Positions 42,414 through 51,973 of a stretch of DNA of 53,553 nt are shown here, in pieces. The notes below the pieces were generated by a model. The model did no database searches. It was not told where the DNA came from and saw nothing but the letters and a program-made list of their open reading frames with translations. A program made the position numbers and the translations under genes. Within the stretch, counting starts at the first letter, position 1; the number at the start of each line of letters is the position of its first letter. Origin of the DNA: Planctomycetota bacterium (GTDB lineage: Bacteria > Planctomycetota > Phycisphaerae > UBA1845); the NCBI GenBank assembly GCA_024276605.1, contig JAJRWX010000017.1, positions 1 through 53,553 of the forward strand. Reading direction: 5' to 3'.

Positions 42414-43799
42414 TTGTTAACGACATCCATGAAGAAACAAAAGAAGAAGCGTAGCCCAGTGCCCAATCGTCCGTTGCTGCTTTCGTTGAAGCAGTGGCAA
42501 AGTGCGTTGGATAAGCGGACGGCTCGGGTAGCTATCATGGGTATGGGATATGTCGGACTGCCCCTGATGCGCACTTTCTGCTCGGCTGGGTTTCATTGCC
42601 TTGGTTTCGACGTGGATGCGGACAAGGTTAAAAAGCTCAATAACGGCAAAAGCTACATCAAGCATATTCCCAGCTCGCTGATTGGGCAGGTCGTTGCGGA
42701 TGGAAAATTCAAAGCGACGGACGATCCGGCTGAGTTGTATTCGTGTGATGCGATTTTGGTTTGTGTGCCTACGCCGCTCACTAAAACCCGCGACCCTGAC
42801 ATGAGTTATGTGGAGGGTACGGCTCACCTCATCGCAGACAATCTGCGGCGGGGCCAGCTTATCGTACTCGAGAGTACAACCTATCCGGGTACCACACGCG
42901 AACTGGTTAAGCCGATTTTGGAAGCGGGCGGATTGAAGGCGGAGAAGGATTTTTTCCTGGCGTATTCGCCGGAGCGGGAAGATCCCGGTCGGGTAGACCA
43001 TAGCACGGAAACGATCCCCAAGGTGGTTGGTGGGGTTGGCCCCAAGAGTAGTAAAATCGGGGCGGCGGTTTATCGGGCTGCGGTTAAACATGTTGTGCCG
43101 GTGAAGTCTTGTGAAGTAGCTGAGGCTGCGAAGATTCTTGAAAATGTATATCGCAGCGTCAACATCGCGTTGGTCAATGAGATGAAGTTGCTCATGGATC
43201 GTATGGACATTGACGTGTGGGAGGTGATCCAGGCGGCGGCGACCAAACCTTTCGGGTTCCAGGCGTTTTATCCTGGCCCGGGATTGGGCGGTCATTGTAT
43301 ACCTATCGATCCGTTTTACCTGACGTGGCGGGCCCGACAATACGATATGAGCACGCGGTTTATTGAGCTGGCGGGTGAGATCAATACGGCTATGCCTGAA
43401 TTTGTGATTGCCAAGGTTTCTGACGCGCTCAATACGAAAAGGAAAGCCTTGAACGGTTCAAAGGTTCTCGTACTGGGTTTAGCCTATAAAAAAGACGTGG
43501 ATGACATACGTGAGTCACCGTCGATCGAGCTTATCGAAAAACTCCAGGCGCGAGGTGCGAAGGTAGATTACAACGATCCGTTCGTTCCCCGTACGCCCAA
43601 GCAGCGCGAACACAATCTCAACATGCGAAGTAAAAAACTCAATGCGCGGATGATTGCCTCATACGATTGTGTATTGATTGCGACCAATCACAGCGAATAC
43701 GACTACGATTGGATCACCAAACACGCCAAACTCATCGTCGATACCCGCAACGCCTGCGCCAAAGTAAAGACCGGGAAAAATAAGGTTGTGAAGGCGTAA
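42414..43799 (+). CDS. Nucleotide-sugar dehydrogenase (UDP-GlcNAc/ManNAc 6-dehydrogenase-like)
   Basis: 461 aa from TTG 42414 (AGGA 7 bases before); ATG 42429 is the alternative. Oxidises the C6 alcohol of a UDP sugar to the acid with NAD. The Rossmann motif is GMGYVGLPLMRTFCSAG (about 43-59); ESTTYPGTT, AYSPEREDPG and the catalytic-cysteine region GPGLGGHCIPIDP are all present, as in the WbpA/TviB/CapL branch rather than in Ugd. The first 30 residues are extra and Lys-rich (MKKQKKKRSP). The pair with the divergent aminotransferase suggests a UDP-acetamido uronic acid pathway. Confidence 0.9.
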   Translation: MLTTSMKKQKKKRSPVPNRPLLLSLKQWQSALDKRTARVAIMGMGYVGLPLMRTFCSAGFHCLGFDVDADKVKKLNNGKSYIKHIPSSLIGQVVADGKFKATDDPAELYSCDAILVCVPTPLTKTRDPDMSYVEGTAHLIADNLRRGQLIVLESTTYPGTTRELVKPILEAGGLKAEKDFFLAYSPEREDPGRVDHSTETIPKVVGGVGPKSSKIGAAVYRAAVKHVVPVKSCEVAEAAKILENVYRSVNIALVNEMKLLMDRMDIDVWEVIQAAATKPFGFQAFYPGPGLGGHCIPIDPFYLTWRARQYDMSTRFIELAGEINTAMPEFVIAKVSDALNTKRKALNGSKVLVLGLAYKKDVDDIRESPSIELIEKLQARGAKVDYNDPFVPRTPKQREHNLNMRSKKLNARMIASYDCVLIATNHSEYDYDWITKHAKLIVDTRNACAKVKTGKNKVVKA

Positions 43800-43807
43800 G
43801 AGCGTAG

Positions 43808-44587
43808 TTATTTTTTCCAAAATCTGACGGCGTTTTGAAAGATGGTTAGTCCGTCGGGGGTGGTGGAGGTTTCTCTTGTAGTCCATAGGGGATGGTGCGT
43901 GTGGTCGAAGTGGCGGTCGGGGTGGGGCATGAGGCCGAATACTCTGCCGGTGGCGTCGCATAGACCGGCGATGCCGGCGGTGCTGCCGTTGGGGTTGGCG
44001 GGGTAGGTGTCGGTGCGACCTTCGTCGTCTACATAGCGCACGGCTATGTGACCGGCTGATGCCAGATTTGATGCGACGGTGTCGCTGGCCGTGACGACTT
44101 TTCCTTCCGCGTGCTCGATGGGGAGTTCGATGTGTTTATTGTCTGTGGACTTTAAGAACGGGCAACGGTCGGTGCAGACTCTTAATTTGACCCAACGGGC
44201 TTCGAACTTGGCGGAGTTGTTGTATGTGACGGTGACCTGGTCGTGGCCGAAGTCGCTTCCGGGGAGTAGCCCCATTTTTACCAATACCTGAAACCCATTG
44301 CAAATGCCTAAAATTCCGCCACCGCGATCGACTAAGGTGCGTAGGGGGTGTGCGAGGTCTTGCATGAGTCGGCGTGCGAGAATGACGCCGGCGCCGAGAT
44401 CGTCGCCGTAACTAAAGCCACCGGGGATGGTGACGATCGTGAAATCGTCTAGGCGCGAGGGATTATCTGCTAATGTATTGACGTGCATCAGTGTGGGAGA
44501 AGCCCCGGCTAATTGCCAACAGTGCATCACCTCTTCGTCGCAGTTGATACCGGCGGCGCGCAAGACCAATACACGTAGCTCGCTCAT
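43808..44587 (-). CDS. purQ: Phosphoribosylformylglycinamidine synthase, glutaminase subunit PurQ
   Basis: 259 aa. Class I glutaminase that frees ammonia from glutamine for PurL in step 4 of purine synthesis. The catalytic Cys is in GICNGFQV (about C95), and the His of the triad is in LMPHPDR near 220. The residue after HP is Asp where Glu is usual, a mild change. It is somewhat longer than Bacillus PurQ (227 aa). Its ATG overlaps the purL stop by 4 bases (ATGA), so translation is coupled to PurL. Confidence 0.93.
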   Translation of the reverse strand: MSELRVLVLRAAGINCDEEVMHCWQLAGASPTLMHVNTLADNPSRLDDFTIVTIPGGFSYGDDLGAGVILARRLMQDLAHPLRTLVDRGGGILGICNGFQVLVKMGLLPGSDFGHDQVTVTYNNSAKFEARWVKLRVCTDRCPFLKSTDNKHIELPIEHAEGKVVTASDTVASNLASAGHIAVRYVDDEGRTDTYPANPNGSTAGIAGLCDATGRVFGLMPHPDRHFDHTHHPLWTTRETSTTPDGLTIFQNAVRFWKK

Positions 44588-47526
44588 GACGATTGACTTC
44601 CTCCGTGCGAAAGAGGAGACCGCCAGGCGCCGGAGATTTTTTCCACGCTGAGATTAACAATTTCGTGATCGTCGCGAGCAATGGTTAGATTCGGCTTTAT
44701 ACATACACGGCCAAGGATCGGTAGACCAGCGCTGTTGGCATCCTTTTCGCTCATCTCCAATAGATACGTCGTTGAAGGTTCGTCGAATAAATCGTGGGAG
44801 AAGTTGCCCGTTGATATATTGGCTGAGATGCCTAATCCGCTGGCGATGCACATTTCCGCCAGTGCGACGGCCATACCGCCGTCACTTACGTCGTGAGCGG
44901 CTTGTACTTTGCCTTCGGCAATGAGTGCAGCTATTTTATGATGCGTTTGCATGGCGGCGGTTAAATCGTTTTGACGGATGTCAGTCGAGGCGATGGCGAT
45001 TACGTTGTCGGCGGATTTAAGGTCCATCGTCACGCAGTGTGCAGTGTCGTCGACGATACCTAGTGCGCTGATTAGCAGGGTCGGTGGAATAGCGATGCAC
45101 TTGGGGAGTTCGGTGCGAGCCGCTTCCGCGTCGCTCATGGTGAATTCGTTGTTGAGCGAATCTTTGCCGGAGATGAACGGTAAACCATAGGCCATGGCAG
45201 CGTCATAAGCACCGCGGCAAGCGCGGACCAGGGTGCCCATGGACTGCTCGGTATCTACTTTGGGCCAACAGAAGTTGTCGAGGATGGCTGTGCGTTGCGG
45301 GTTTGCTCCGACGCAGATAATGTTTCGTAGTGCCTCGTCAATGGCATAGATAGCCATCCAATATGGGTCGTCGGATAATTGGGGACATAATCCGCAACCG
45401 ATGGCTATACCTTGTTTACTGGTATATATTGGCCGGATGACAGCGGCATCGGACGGACCCGATTGCAGTCCGGCGAGCGGTTTAATGACACTTCGACCTT
45501 GCACTTCATGGTCGTATTGGCGGATGACCCACTCTTTTGAGGCGGTTGACCAATCGGAAAGGGCTGATAGGAGGCGATCGTTGCATGCAGTGGGTTCGTT
45601 ACTCAGTGTGTTTGGCGCCGCGCGGGCTGAAACCAGCAGCTCAGGAGGATTGGCGGTCCATGTTGCTTTGCGGATGGTTCGTGGCAAGCCGTCGTGGAGG
45701 AAGGACATATCCAGTTCGCAGACAGTCGTGTCGTTGTAGCGGACGCGCAATTTTTTATCGTTGGTGAATGAGCCGATGACCGTCGCTTCGACATCCTCAG
45801 CGGCGAAGACAGCTAGGAATTTTTCGATCTTATCAGGCGGCACGGCATAGACCATGCGTTCTTGAGCTTCGGAAATCCATATTTCATCGTAGCGAAGACC
45901 GGGGTACTTTAAGGGGACGTTTTGGAGTTCAACATCCGCACCGATTTGTTCACCCATTTCACCGACAGCGCTACTTAATCCTCCGGCGCCGCAATCGGTT
46001 ACCGCAGAGTAGAGACAGCCATCCTGATGATCGCGGGCGAGTAACTGGGCATCGAGCAATTTTTTTTCTTCGATGGCGTTTCCGATTTGTACGGCGTGCG
46101 AAAATTCGTCGGCGTGGGTATCGGTTAATTCGGCGGAGGAAAAAGTGGCCCCGTGGATGCCGTCGCGACCTGTGCGACCGCCGGCTACGACAATTTTATC
46201 TCCCGGTTGTGGGGCTTTATCGATGCAGTGGCGCGGGATCAAACCCACGCAGCCGCAGAATACAAGGGGATTGGCGAGGTATCGCTCGTCGAAGTAAATC
46301 GCACCGTTGACCGTCGGGATGCCCATGCGATTGCCGTAGTCGCGCACCCCGCCGACTACGCCTTTGAGTACGCGCCGAGGGTGTAACACATCTTTAGGTA
46401 GTTTGTTGGCGTCAAAATCCGGCGGTGCGAGACAAAAGACGTCGGTGGAAGCAATCGGTTTGGCACCTAGACCGCAACCCATGACATCGCGAATGCAGCC
46501 ACCCGTACCGGTAGCGGCTCCGCCGTATGGTTCTATGGCTGAAGGGTGATTATGCGTTTCAGCTTTGAAGGCGATACCCCACTGGTCATCGAATGCGATC
46601 ACACCGGCGTTGTCTACAAAGACGGACAAACACCAATCGCGATCCAGGTCCGTTGTTGCTTTGACTATGGTTTCTTTTAGTAAGTTGTCGAACTGGATAT
46701 GCACCCGGCCCGGTATGCCGAAATCTTCACCCTCATAGTCCACCGCGCTTTTGAGTGTTTTATGGACGCAGTGCTCAGACCATGTCTGGGCGAGCGTTTC
46801 AAGTTCGAGGTCGGTGGGGTCGCGGTTAAGGTCTTGGTAGAAACGCTGGATGGTTTTCATTTCTTCCAGCGAGAGGAATAAATGGCCTTGGCGCGAGAGG
46901 TGCTTTAGTTGGTTGTCGTCTAGTTCGCGGATGAGTACGTGACGAAGTGAAAAAGATAATGTCGGCGGAGCGGAGAAATCTTCGGGTAAGACGTCATGGC
47001 GCTGTGAACCTTGGATGTACCACGCTTCCATACAGCTATTGGCTAGGATACGCGAGGCGATACGATCCAACTCGTCGGAACTATGTGCTCCGAGTATTTC
47101 ATAGCGACGGGCGGTGCGCACTTCGATGACGGGGGCCGGCTTGTCATCTCGATGCTCAAGCAGTCGTCGAATAGCCTGTTCGGTGCTCAAGGCGACCGGG
47201 TCCATGACGCCTGGTAGTGGTTGCACTTCGATGACGTCCTGCCGATCGGATCGTTGGGATAAACCTTCAGTGATGGTGTATCGCTCACTGACAGGATCGG
47301 CGAATAGCTGTTTAGCTAACTGCTCAACGTCCAAAGCTGTGAGATTGCCCCTTAATAGGTAGATACGACTTGTTCGGACCGCTTCGATATGGGCGAGGGG
47401 GAGCTGATGGATATCGGCGAGTAATGTCTGCCCTAGCCCGTCCATGGCTGGGGTGCGCGGGTGAATCCGTACGGACCAACGTTTCGATACCCGATCAGTC
47501 ATTTGTATTGAATCTACACCCGGCAC
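44584..47526 (-). CDS. purL: PurL with N-terminal PurS-like extension
   Basis: 980 aa from GTG 47526, supported by GAAGGA about 6 bases upstream. Converts FGAR to FGAM with ATP and ammonia from PurQ. The core (about 230-980) has the conserved TWSEHCVHKT, FKAETHNHPSAIEPYGGAATG and GGRTGRDGIHGATFSS. Small bacterial PurL is about 720-740 aa and needs separate PurS. Here the first 220 residues contain two stretches with PurS-like order (RIHPRTPAMDGLGQTLLADI, about 21-40; PLPGVMDPVALSTEQAIRR, about 103-121), so PurS appears fused in front, probably duplicated. No separate purS is seen. This is an intermediate between small PurL and the 1300-residue large type. Confidence 0.92.
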   Translation of the reverse strand: MPGVDSIQMTDRVSKRWSVRIHPRTPAMDGLGQTLLADIHQLPLAHIEAVRTSRIYLLRGNLTALDVEQLAKQLFADPVSERYTITEGLSQRSDRQDVIEVQPLPGVMDPVALSTEQAIRRLLEHRDDKPAPVIEVRTARRYEILGAHSSDELDRIASRILANSCMEAWYIQGSQRHDVLPEDFSAPPTLSFSLRHVLIRELDDNQLKHLSRQGHLFLSLEEMKTIQRFYQDLNRDPTDLELETLAQTWSEHCVHKTLKSAVDYEGEDFGIPGRVHIQFDNLLKETIVKATTDLDRDWCLSVFVDNAGVIAFDDQWGIAFKAETHNHPSAIEPYGGAATGTGGCIRDVMGCGLGAKPIASTDVFCLAPPDFDANKLPKDVLHPRRVLKGVVGGVRDYGNRMGIPTVNGAIYFDERYLANPLVFCGCVGLIPRHCIDKAPQPGDKIVVAGGRTGRDGIHGATFSSAELTDTHADEFSHAVQIGNAIEEKKLLDAQLLARDHQDGCLYSAVTDCGAGGLSSAVGEMGEQIGADVELQNVPLKYPGLRYDEIWISEAQERMVYAVPPDKIEKFLAVFAAEDVEATVIGSFTNDKKLRVRYNDTTVCELDMSFLHDGLPRTIRKATWTANPPELLVSARAAPNTLSNEPTACNDRLLSALSDWSTASKEWVIRQYDHEVQGRSVIKPLAGLQSGPSDAAVIRPIYTSKQGIAIGCGLCPQLSDDPYWMAIYAIDEALRNIICVGANPQRTAILDNFCWPKVDTEQSMGTLVRACRGAYDAAMAYGLPFISGKDSLNNEFTMSDAEAARTELPKCIAIPPTLLISALGIVDDTAHCVTMDLKSADNVIAIASTDIRQNDLTAAMQTHHKIAALIAEGKVQAAHDVSDGGMAVALAEMCIASGLGISANISTGNFSHDLFDEPSTTYLLEMSEKDANSAGLPILGRVCIKPNLTIARDDHEIVNLSVEKISGAWRSPLSHGGSQSS

Positions 47527-47663
47527 TACGTATCCTTCGTGGTTTAGAAGCGGTATAATACAACATATCGTGGAACAGTAATTTCTACCAGAGCAAGCTA
47601 ATATTTTTTCGTAATGCGTTGCCTTTGTCTACTCACACGGGCGGTTGAAGAAGAAGACTATTG

Positions 47664-48848
47664 ATGCGATTTGCCTCAGCTATCTCGAATCATAACGATG
47701 CGCAACAGGCCGTCGAACAGCTATTAGCCGAGGTCGATGAACGTCTCACGACCGGCATGGCTGACCTGGCTATGTTTTTTTCGACGGCCCATTTTGAGGA
47801 TGAGCTGGAAGATGTTACCCAGGTGTTGACGGAGGCGTTGCCTCATGCGCAGGTGTTTGGTTGTACTGCGGAGGGGACGATCGGAGGTGATCGTGAGCTT
47901 GAGCGCGTGCCTTCGATGTCGTTATTGGTGGGTTCCTTGCCCGATGTATTGATTCGTCCTTTTCACATGACGCAATCTCAACTGGCATCTAGCGAATCAA
48001 TCTTCGATTGGGAGCGTCTGGTGGGCGTATCGCCGGAGAGTAAGCCGGTGTTTATCAGTTTTGCTGATCCTTTTCAAATTGATGTGCAGCAATACGTTGA
48101 GCAGGTCAACAAGATGTACCCCATGGCACCACTGGTCGGTGGTATTGCCAGTGCCGCTCGTGAGCCGGGTCAGAATCGGTTGATTACCTCGGGACAGATT
48201 GTACGCGAGGGGATCGTGGGTGTCTCACTGACGGGGCAGGTCGTGGTGGACACCGTTGTCTCGCAGGGATGTCGACCGATTGGGGCGTCGTTTGTGATTA
48301 CTAAGGGTGATCGCAATGTGATTCAAGAACTCGGGGGAAAGCCCGCCTTGCGAAGATTGCAGGAGACGATTGTAAACCTATCGGATGATGATGAGGAGCT
48401 GGCTAAGCAGGCTTTGTTTGTGGGACGGGTGATTGATGAGCGTAAGGATTCGTTTTCTCATGGTGACTTTTTGATCCACAATATCGTAGGTGCTGATCGA
48501 AAGAATGGGGCTATCGGTATCGCAGGTCTGGCACGGGTGGGTGCGACGGTGCAGTTTCACGTGCGCGATCGTGATAGCGCAGACCAGGACCTTCGTAACT
48601 TATTGGCGCCTTATATTGGCGCGGATGTGCGCGGTGCGATGCTGTTTGGTTGCAATGGTCGCGGTAGCCATATGTGGGACCGAGCAGGTCACGATATTGG
48701 TGTATTGCGCGAGCTTTTAGGCGATGTACCGACAGCCGGATTTTTCTGCGGTGGTGAGTTTGGTCCGGTTGGGGGCAGTAATTTTATTCACGGTTTTACG
48801 GCTAGTATCGCGCTGCTGCGTGAGCCGGAAAACATCAAGTCTCAATAG
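47664..48848 (+). CDS. FIST domain protein (signal input)
   Basis: 394 aa from ATG 47664 (the TTG just before it is ignored). Residues about 20-215 are FIST_N (VFGCTAEGTIGGDRE; PLVGGIASAAREPG) and about 225-375 FIST_C (GADVRGAMLFGCNGRG; PTAGFFCGGEFGPVG; IHGFTASIALLR). FIST modules are thought to bind small molecules such as amino acids and usually accompany signalling proteins; here the protein stands alone. No membrane segment. Its stop is only 9 bases from the stop of the convergent holB gene, and it separates purL from the lipA-tmk-holB run. Confidence 0.88.
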   Translation: MRFASAISNHNDAQQAVEQLLAEVDERLTTGMADLAMFFSTAHFEDELEDVTQVLTEALPHAQVFGCTAEGTIGGDRELERVPSMSLLVGSLPDVLIRPFHMTQSQLASSESIFDWERLVGVSPESKPVFISFADPFQIDVQQYVEQVNKMYPMAPLVGGIASAAREPGQNRLITSGQIVREGIVGVSLTGQVVVDTVVSQGCRPIGASFVITKGDRNVIQELGGKPALRRLQETIVNLSDDDEELAKQALFVGRVIDERKDSFSHGDFLIHNIVGADRKNGAIGIAGLARVGATVQFHVRDRDSADQDLRNLLAPYIGADVRGAMLFGCNGRGSHMWDRAGHDIGVLRELLGDVPTAGFFCGGEFGPVGGSNFIHGFTASIALLREPENIKSQ

Positions 48849-48857
48849 TGGGTAGGC

Positions 48858-50027
48858 TTAGGCCACGCTGATGGCGGGTTTGCCTTCACTGAGCCTTGCT
48901 AAATCGTTGATGAGGGTTTCGATCGATAGTTGGGTATTCGCATTGCGCTGTAGGTGGAACTCGGCCAAGTTGCAACGGTGAATGGCGTCGATGGTGTGAT
49001 CGATCTGACTGTGCCGGCATATTTGCAGTAACTCGTTGTGTCGATGCTTGTTGGTCAATCCGGCTTCATCTTCTGCTAGAAGGTGGAGGATGTCGCTGTA
49101 CCAGGTAGCGGTTAATTTGATAAGTAGTAGCAAGCCTCGTCGAGTGGCTTCAGACTCGGAAATGTCCGGATCGCGCTGGCGGAACCGGCTACTTAATTTT
49201 TTTGCTTCATCGATCCATGCAAGAGCGATCCGGCTGCTGTTTTGGGCATTGAGTGTGACTAATTGGTCGATGAGCTGGTTGTTCATGTCGTATTGATGGT
49301 CACTGCAGGCTTTGGCTGCGGTGCCGATGCTTCCCCCGGCCATGCGTGCGTACCAGTCGGCTTGATCTTGTGGAAGATTGGGCTGAGTTTCGCTCAGGGT
49401 CCGGCGTACAAACGCGTCGGGTAGGGGATCGAAGGGGAGTACCTGGCAACGAGAGAGTGTGGTCGGCAACAAACGGGTTAGATCAGTCGTAAGGAGTATG
49501 ATATGTGTTGCGCCGGGTGGTTCCTCTAGTGTTTTTAGTAACGCATTTTGGGCGGCGATGGTCATGCGGTCAGCTTCACGAACAATAAATACCTTGACCT
49601 GGCCACGTAATGGGGTGAAGGCCGCTTGTTCGACGATAAAGTGGCGTACGACGTCTACGCCGAGTTCGAGCGCTTTTCGTTTTCGCAGAGTGGTATCCGG
49701 ATGTTCGCGGATGAGTTGGCGGTAGATGAGGTGAATATCGGGATGTGCGCTATGAGAGACGGAGACACACTCTTGGCACTTTCCGCAGCCTTGACGAATC
49801 GCATGCATATCTACATCTGTAGCTATATCCACGTCAGAGGATTCTGCCGGCGACATGTCTACAGGCTCATCACAGAGAAGTAGTTGAGCTAGGGCGCAGG
49901 CGAACATTTCCTTGCCGACGCCGTCGGGTCCGTGAAAGATGTAGGCGTGCGCCATGCGCCCTTGCGAGAGTGCGCGCTGCACCTGCCGATGTGCGTTGGT
50001 TTGATAACGAACGTCAGCCAAGGGCAT
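48858..50027 (-). CDS. holB: DNA polymerase III clamp-loader subunit delta-prime
   Basis: 389 aa. AAA+ clamp-loader component that helps open the sliding clamp in replication. Walker A region FHGPDGVGKEM (about 32-42) and the zinc-type Cys cluster CGKCQEC (about 79-85) are followed by FIVREADRMTIAAQNALLKTLEEPPGATHIIL, the typical Walker B/sensor section (about 150-180; given here as one run of the family core in parts). It is close to the length of delta-prime proteins (about 330-380). The ATG lies 14 bases inside the end of tmk; the tmk-holB pair is common in bacteria. Confidence 0.87.
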   Translation of the reverse strand: MPLADVRYQTNAHRQVQRALSQGRMAHAYIFHGPDGVGKEMFACALAQLLLCDEPVDMSPAESSDVDIATDVDMHAIRQGCGKCQECVSVSHSAHPDIHLIYRQLIREHPDTTLRKRKALELGVDVVRHFIVEQAAFTPLRGQVKVFIVREADRMTIAAQNALLKTLEEPPGATHIILLTTDLTRLLPTTLSRCQVLPFDPLPDAFVRRTLSETQPNLPQDQADWYARMAGGSIGTAAKACSDHQYDMNNQLIDQLVTLNAQNSSRIALAWIDEAKKLSSRFRQRDPDISESEATRRGLLLLIKLTATWYSDILHLLAEDEAGLTNKHRHNELLQICRHSQIDHTIDAIHRCNLAEFHLQRNANTQLSIETLINDLARLSEGKPAISVA

Positions 50028-50754
50028 GAATAATCGCCTCTACAGTATGCTTATGGATTTCTTCTATGGGGCCGCGAGCGTCTACGGTGACGACGGGTGT
50101 GGGGTAGTAATCGTGGACTTCAAGAAACTTTTTTCTTACGCGACGATGAAAATCGAGCGAGCGAGCCTCCATGGCATCCGGTTGACTGCCCTCGAATAGG
50201 CTACTTGTGCCGGTGTCTTTTTGTCGGTTTTTCCCTGCGTGGTGAGGTTTTCGACCGATGCGTTCAAATCCTTCGTCTGCGTCGACATCGAAAATGATGG
50301 TGAGGTCAGGCCAGTGAAGACCGACGGCAAGGTTGGCAAGCTCGATGACGCGTTTAGGGTCAAAACCGGCGGCGCCCTGGTAGGCGCATGTCGAGGTGAT
50401 GAAGCGGTCGCACAGGACCGTTTTTCCAGCGTCAATAGCCGGGGCGATGACTTCGTGGACTAATTGGGCACGCGAGGCCATGAATAGCAGCGTTTCACAG
50501 GTGACGTCCATGGTGGACAGATCATAGTCGAGCAATACGGCGCGAATGCGATCGCCGATTGTTGTGCCGCCCGGGTCTCGGCAGGTTACGACGTCTACGC
50601 CTGCGTCGCGCAGTGCTTGGTCGCAGACATCGCGTTGGGTTGATTTGCCTGCGCCGTCAGGTCCATCGAAGACGATGAATTTTCCTTTGGCGGCAGTGGC
50701 TAGAGCAAGCTCTATTTTTGTGTGGTGATCTAAACTCATCATTTCTCGGAACAT
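50014..50754 (-). CDS. tmk: Thymidylate kinase
   Basis: 246 aa. Phosphorylates dTMP to dTDP. P-loop GPDGAGKST at residues 31-39, then the CRDPGGTTIGDRIR motif (dTMP-binding Arg) near 58-71 and the LCDRFITST motif near 113. The lid region (about 170-195) holds an insert with many Lys/Gly/Gln residues. It is somewhat longer than usual (205-215 aa), partly through the 23-residue N-terminus before the P-loop strand, where later ATG codons also exist. Located between lipA and holB, overlapping holB by 14 bases. Confidence 0.92.
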   Translation of the reverse strand: MFREMMSLDHHTKIELALATAAKGKFIVFDGPDGAGKSTQRDVCDQALRDAGVDVVTCRDPGGTTIGDRIRAVLLDYDLSTMDVTCETLLFMASRAQLVHEVIAPAIDAGKTVLCDRFITSTCAYQGAAGFDPKRVIELANLAVGLHWPDLTIIFDVDADEGFERIGRKPHHAGKNRQKDTGTSSLFEGSQPDAMEARSLDFHRRVRKKFLEVHDYYPTPVVTVDARGPIEEIHKHTVEAIIHALG

Positions 50755-50827
50755 GGTCCCAAAAAAGCGATACGCAACAACGAAGGATGCTGTCGCTTGG
50801 ACTCCGGTTTACTCAACACAACACCTG

Positions 50828-51760
50828 TCATGGTTTATGGTGGACTCGTTTCATGGATGCTAAGCGACGCCGACTTTCATCAAATACTTCCACCGCGTTA
50901 TAGCTGGATCGCACAAACGGACCAGAGGCGACGCTGACAAATCCGAGTGAACGGGCATAGTCGGCTAGTTCGTCGAACTCAGCCGGCGGGTAGTATCGTT
51001 GAACTGCGTAGTGGCTGTCGCGTGTGGGTTGTAGGTATTGGCCAATAGTGAGTGCATCGCATCCGACATGGCGCAAATCCTGAAATGTCCGGTGTAACTC
51101 ATCCACCGTTTCACCCAGTCCGACCATCAGTCCTGATTTTGTGATGATGTGGGGGGCTATTTCTTTGGCGATGCGTAGAACCGTCAACGAGCGTTGGTAA
51201 TTACCTTGTGGACGAATGTTGGGTGTGAGTCGCTCCACCATTTCGATGTTGTGGTTGTATAATTGTGGATCAGCGTGGCATAGAGTACGAATTAAATCTT
51301 CCCGTGCGTGAAAATCCGCTGGTAAAACTTCAACTGTGGTATGGGGTGATGCTTGGTGAATAGCTCTGACGCATGCGGCGAAATGGTTGGCACCTTCGTC
51401 TTTCAGGTCATCGCGGGCTACGGCTGTAATGACGACGTGACGCAGGGCCAAGTCTGCGACCGCGCGAGCGAGTCGCTGTGGTTCATTTGGTTGGGGGGCA
51501 TCAGGTCTGGCGGTGGAGACGGCACAATAATGACATCTACGCGTACATATGTCGCCGAGAATCATAAATGTGGCATGACGCTTGGCCCAACATTCGGAGA
51601 GGTTAGGACATCGTGCTGATTCGCAGACCGTAGCCACGCCGCTGTTCTCGACAATATGTGAAGTTTTCGCAAAATCCCCGGATGGCAATGGCCTCTTAAG
51701 CCAGGGGGGGAGTCTACGCTTGGGTTTGGGTAAGGAAGGGGATAATACATCAAGTTTCAC
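50828..51760 (-). CDS. lipA: Lipoyl synthase
   Basis: 310 aa from GTG 51760, with GGAG 9 bases before it. A longer frame reaches 51886, but the extra 42 residues do not match the family and 310 is the normal length. Inserts two sulphur atoms into octanoyl groups on E2/H proteins with a radical-SAM mechanism. Auxiliary cluster cysteines are in CESARCPNLSEC (CX4CX5C, about 46-57), the radical-SAM cluster in CTRRCHYC (CX3CX2C, about 71-78), and the C-terminal RSSYNA carries the serine that ligates the auxiliary cluster. It ends 73 bases before tmk on the same strand. Confidence 0.93.
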   Translation of the reverse strand: MKLDVLSPSLPKPKRRLPPWLKRPLPSGDFAKTSHIVENSGVATVCESARCPNLSECWAKRHATFMILGDICTRRCHYCAVSTARPDAPQPNEPQRLARAVADLALRHVVITAVARDDLKDEGANHFAACVRAIHQASPHTTVEVLPADFHAREDLIRTLCHADPQLYNHNIEMVERLTPNIRPQGNYQRSLTVLRIAKEIAPHIITKSGLMVGLGETVDELHRTFQDLRHVGCDALTIGQYLQPTRDSHYAVQRYYPPAEFDELADYARSLGFVSVASGPFVRSSYNAVEVFDESRRRLASMKRVHHKP

Positions 51761-51973
51761 GCGATATTTCTCCAGCGGTTCATGTGTTCCGGCGGCATAG
51801 CGGGATTTTTTCGCATACTTTTTGAGCGGCCTTGGATCACAACAATCTTTAGGTGTAATTATAACCCATTGTGGTGCAGAGTACACGCAATACGGTTATA
51901 GATTCATTTGACGCTGTGTCGATGAGAGTTTACAATATAGTGTGAGGCTTGTTACGTTTGGATGTGCATAGCC

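Noticed and set aside
42417-43340. 307-codon leftward frame inside the UDP-sugar dehydrogenase gene
   Set aside because: Long, but exactly antisense to a clear enzyme with all its motifs; Arg/His-rich shadow.
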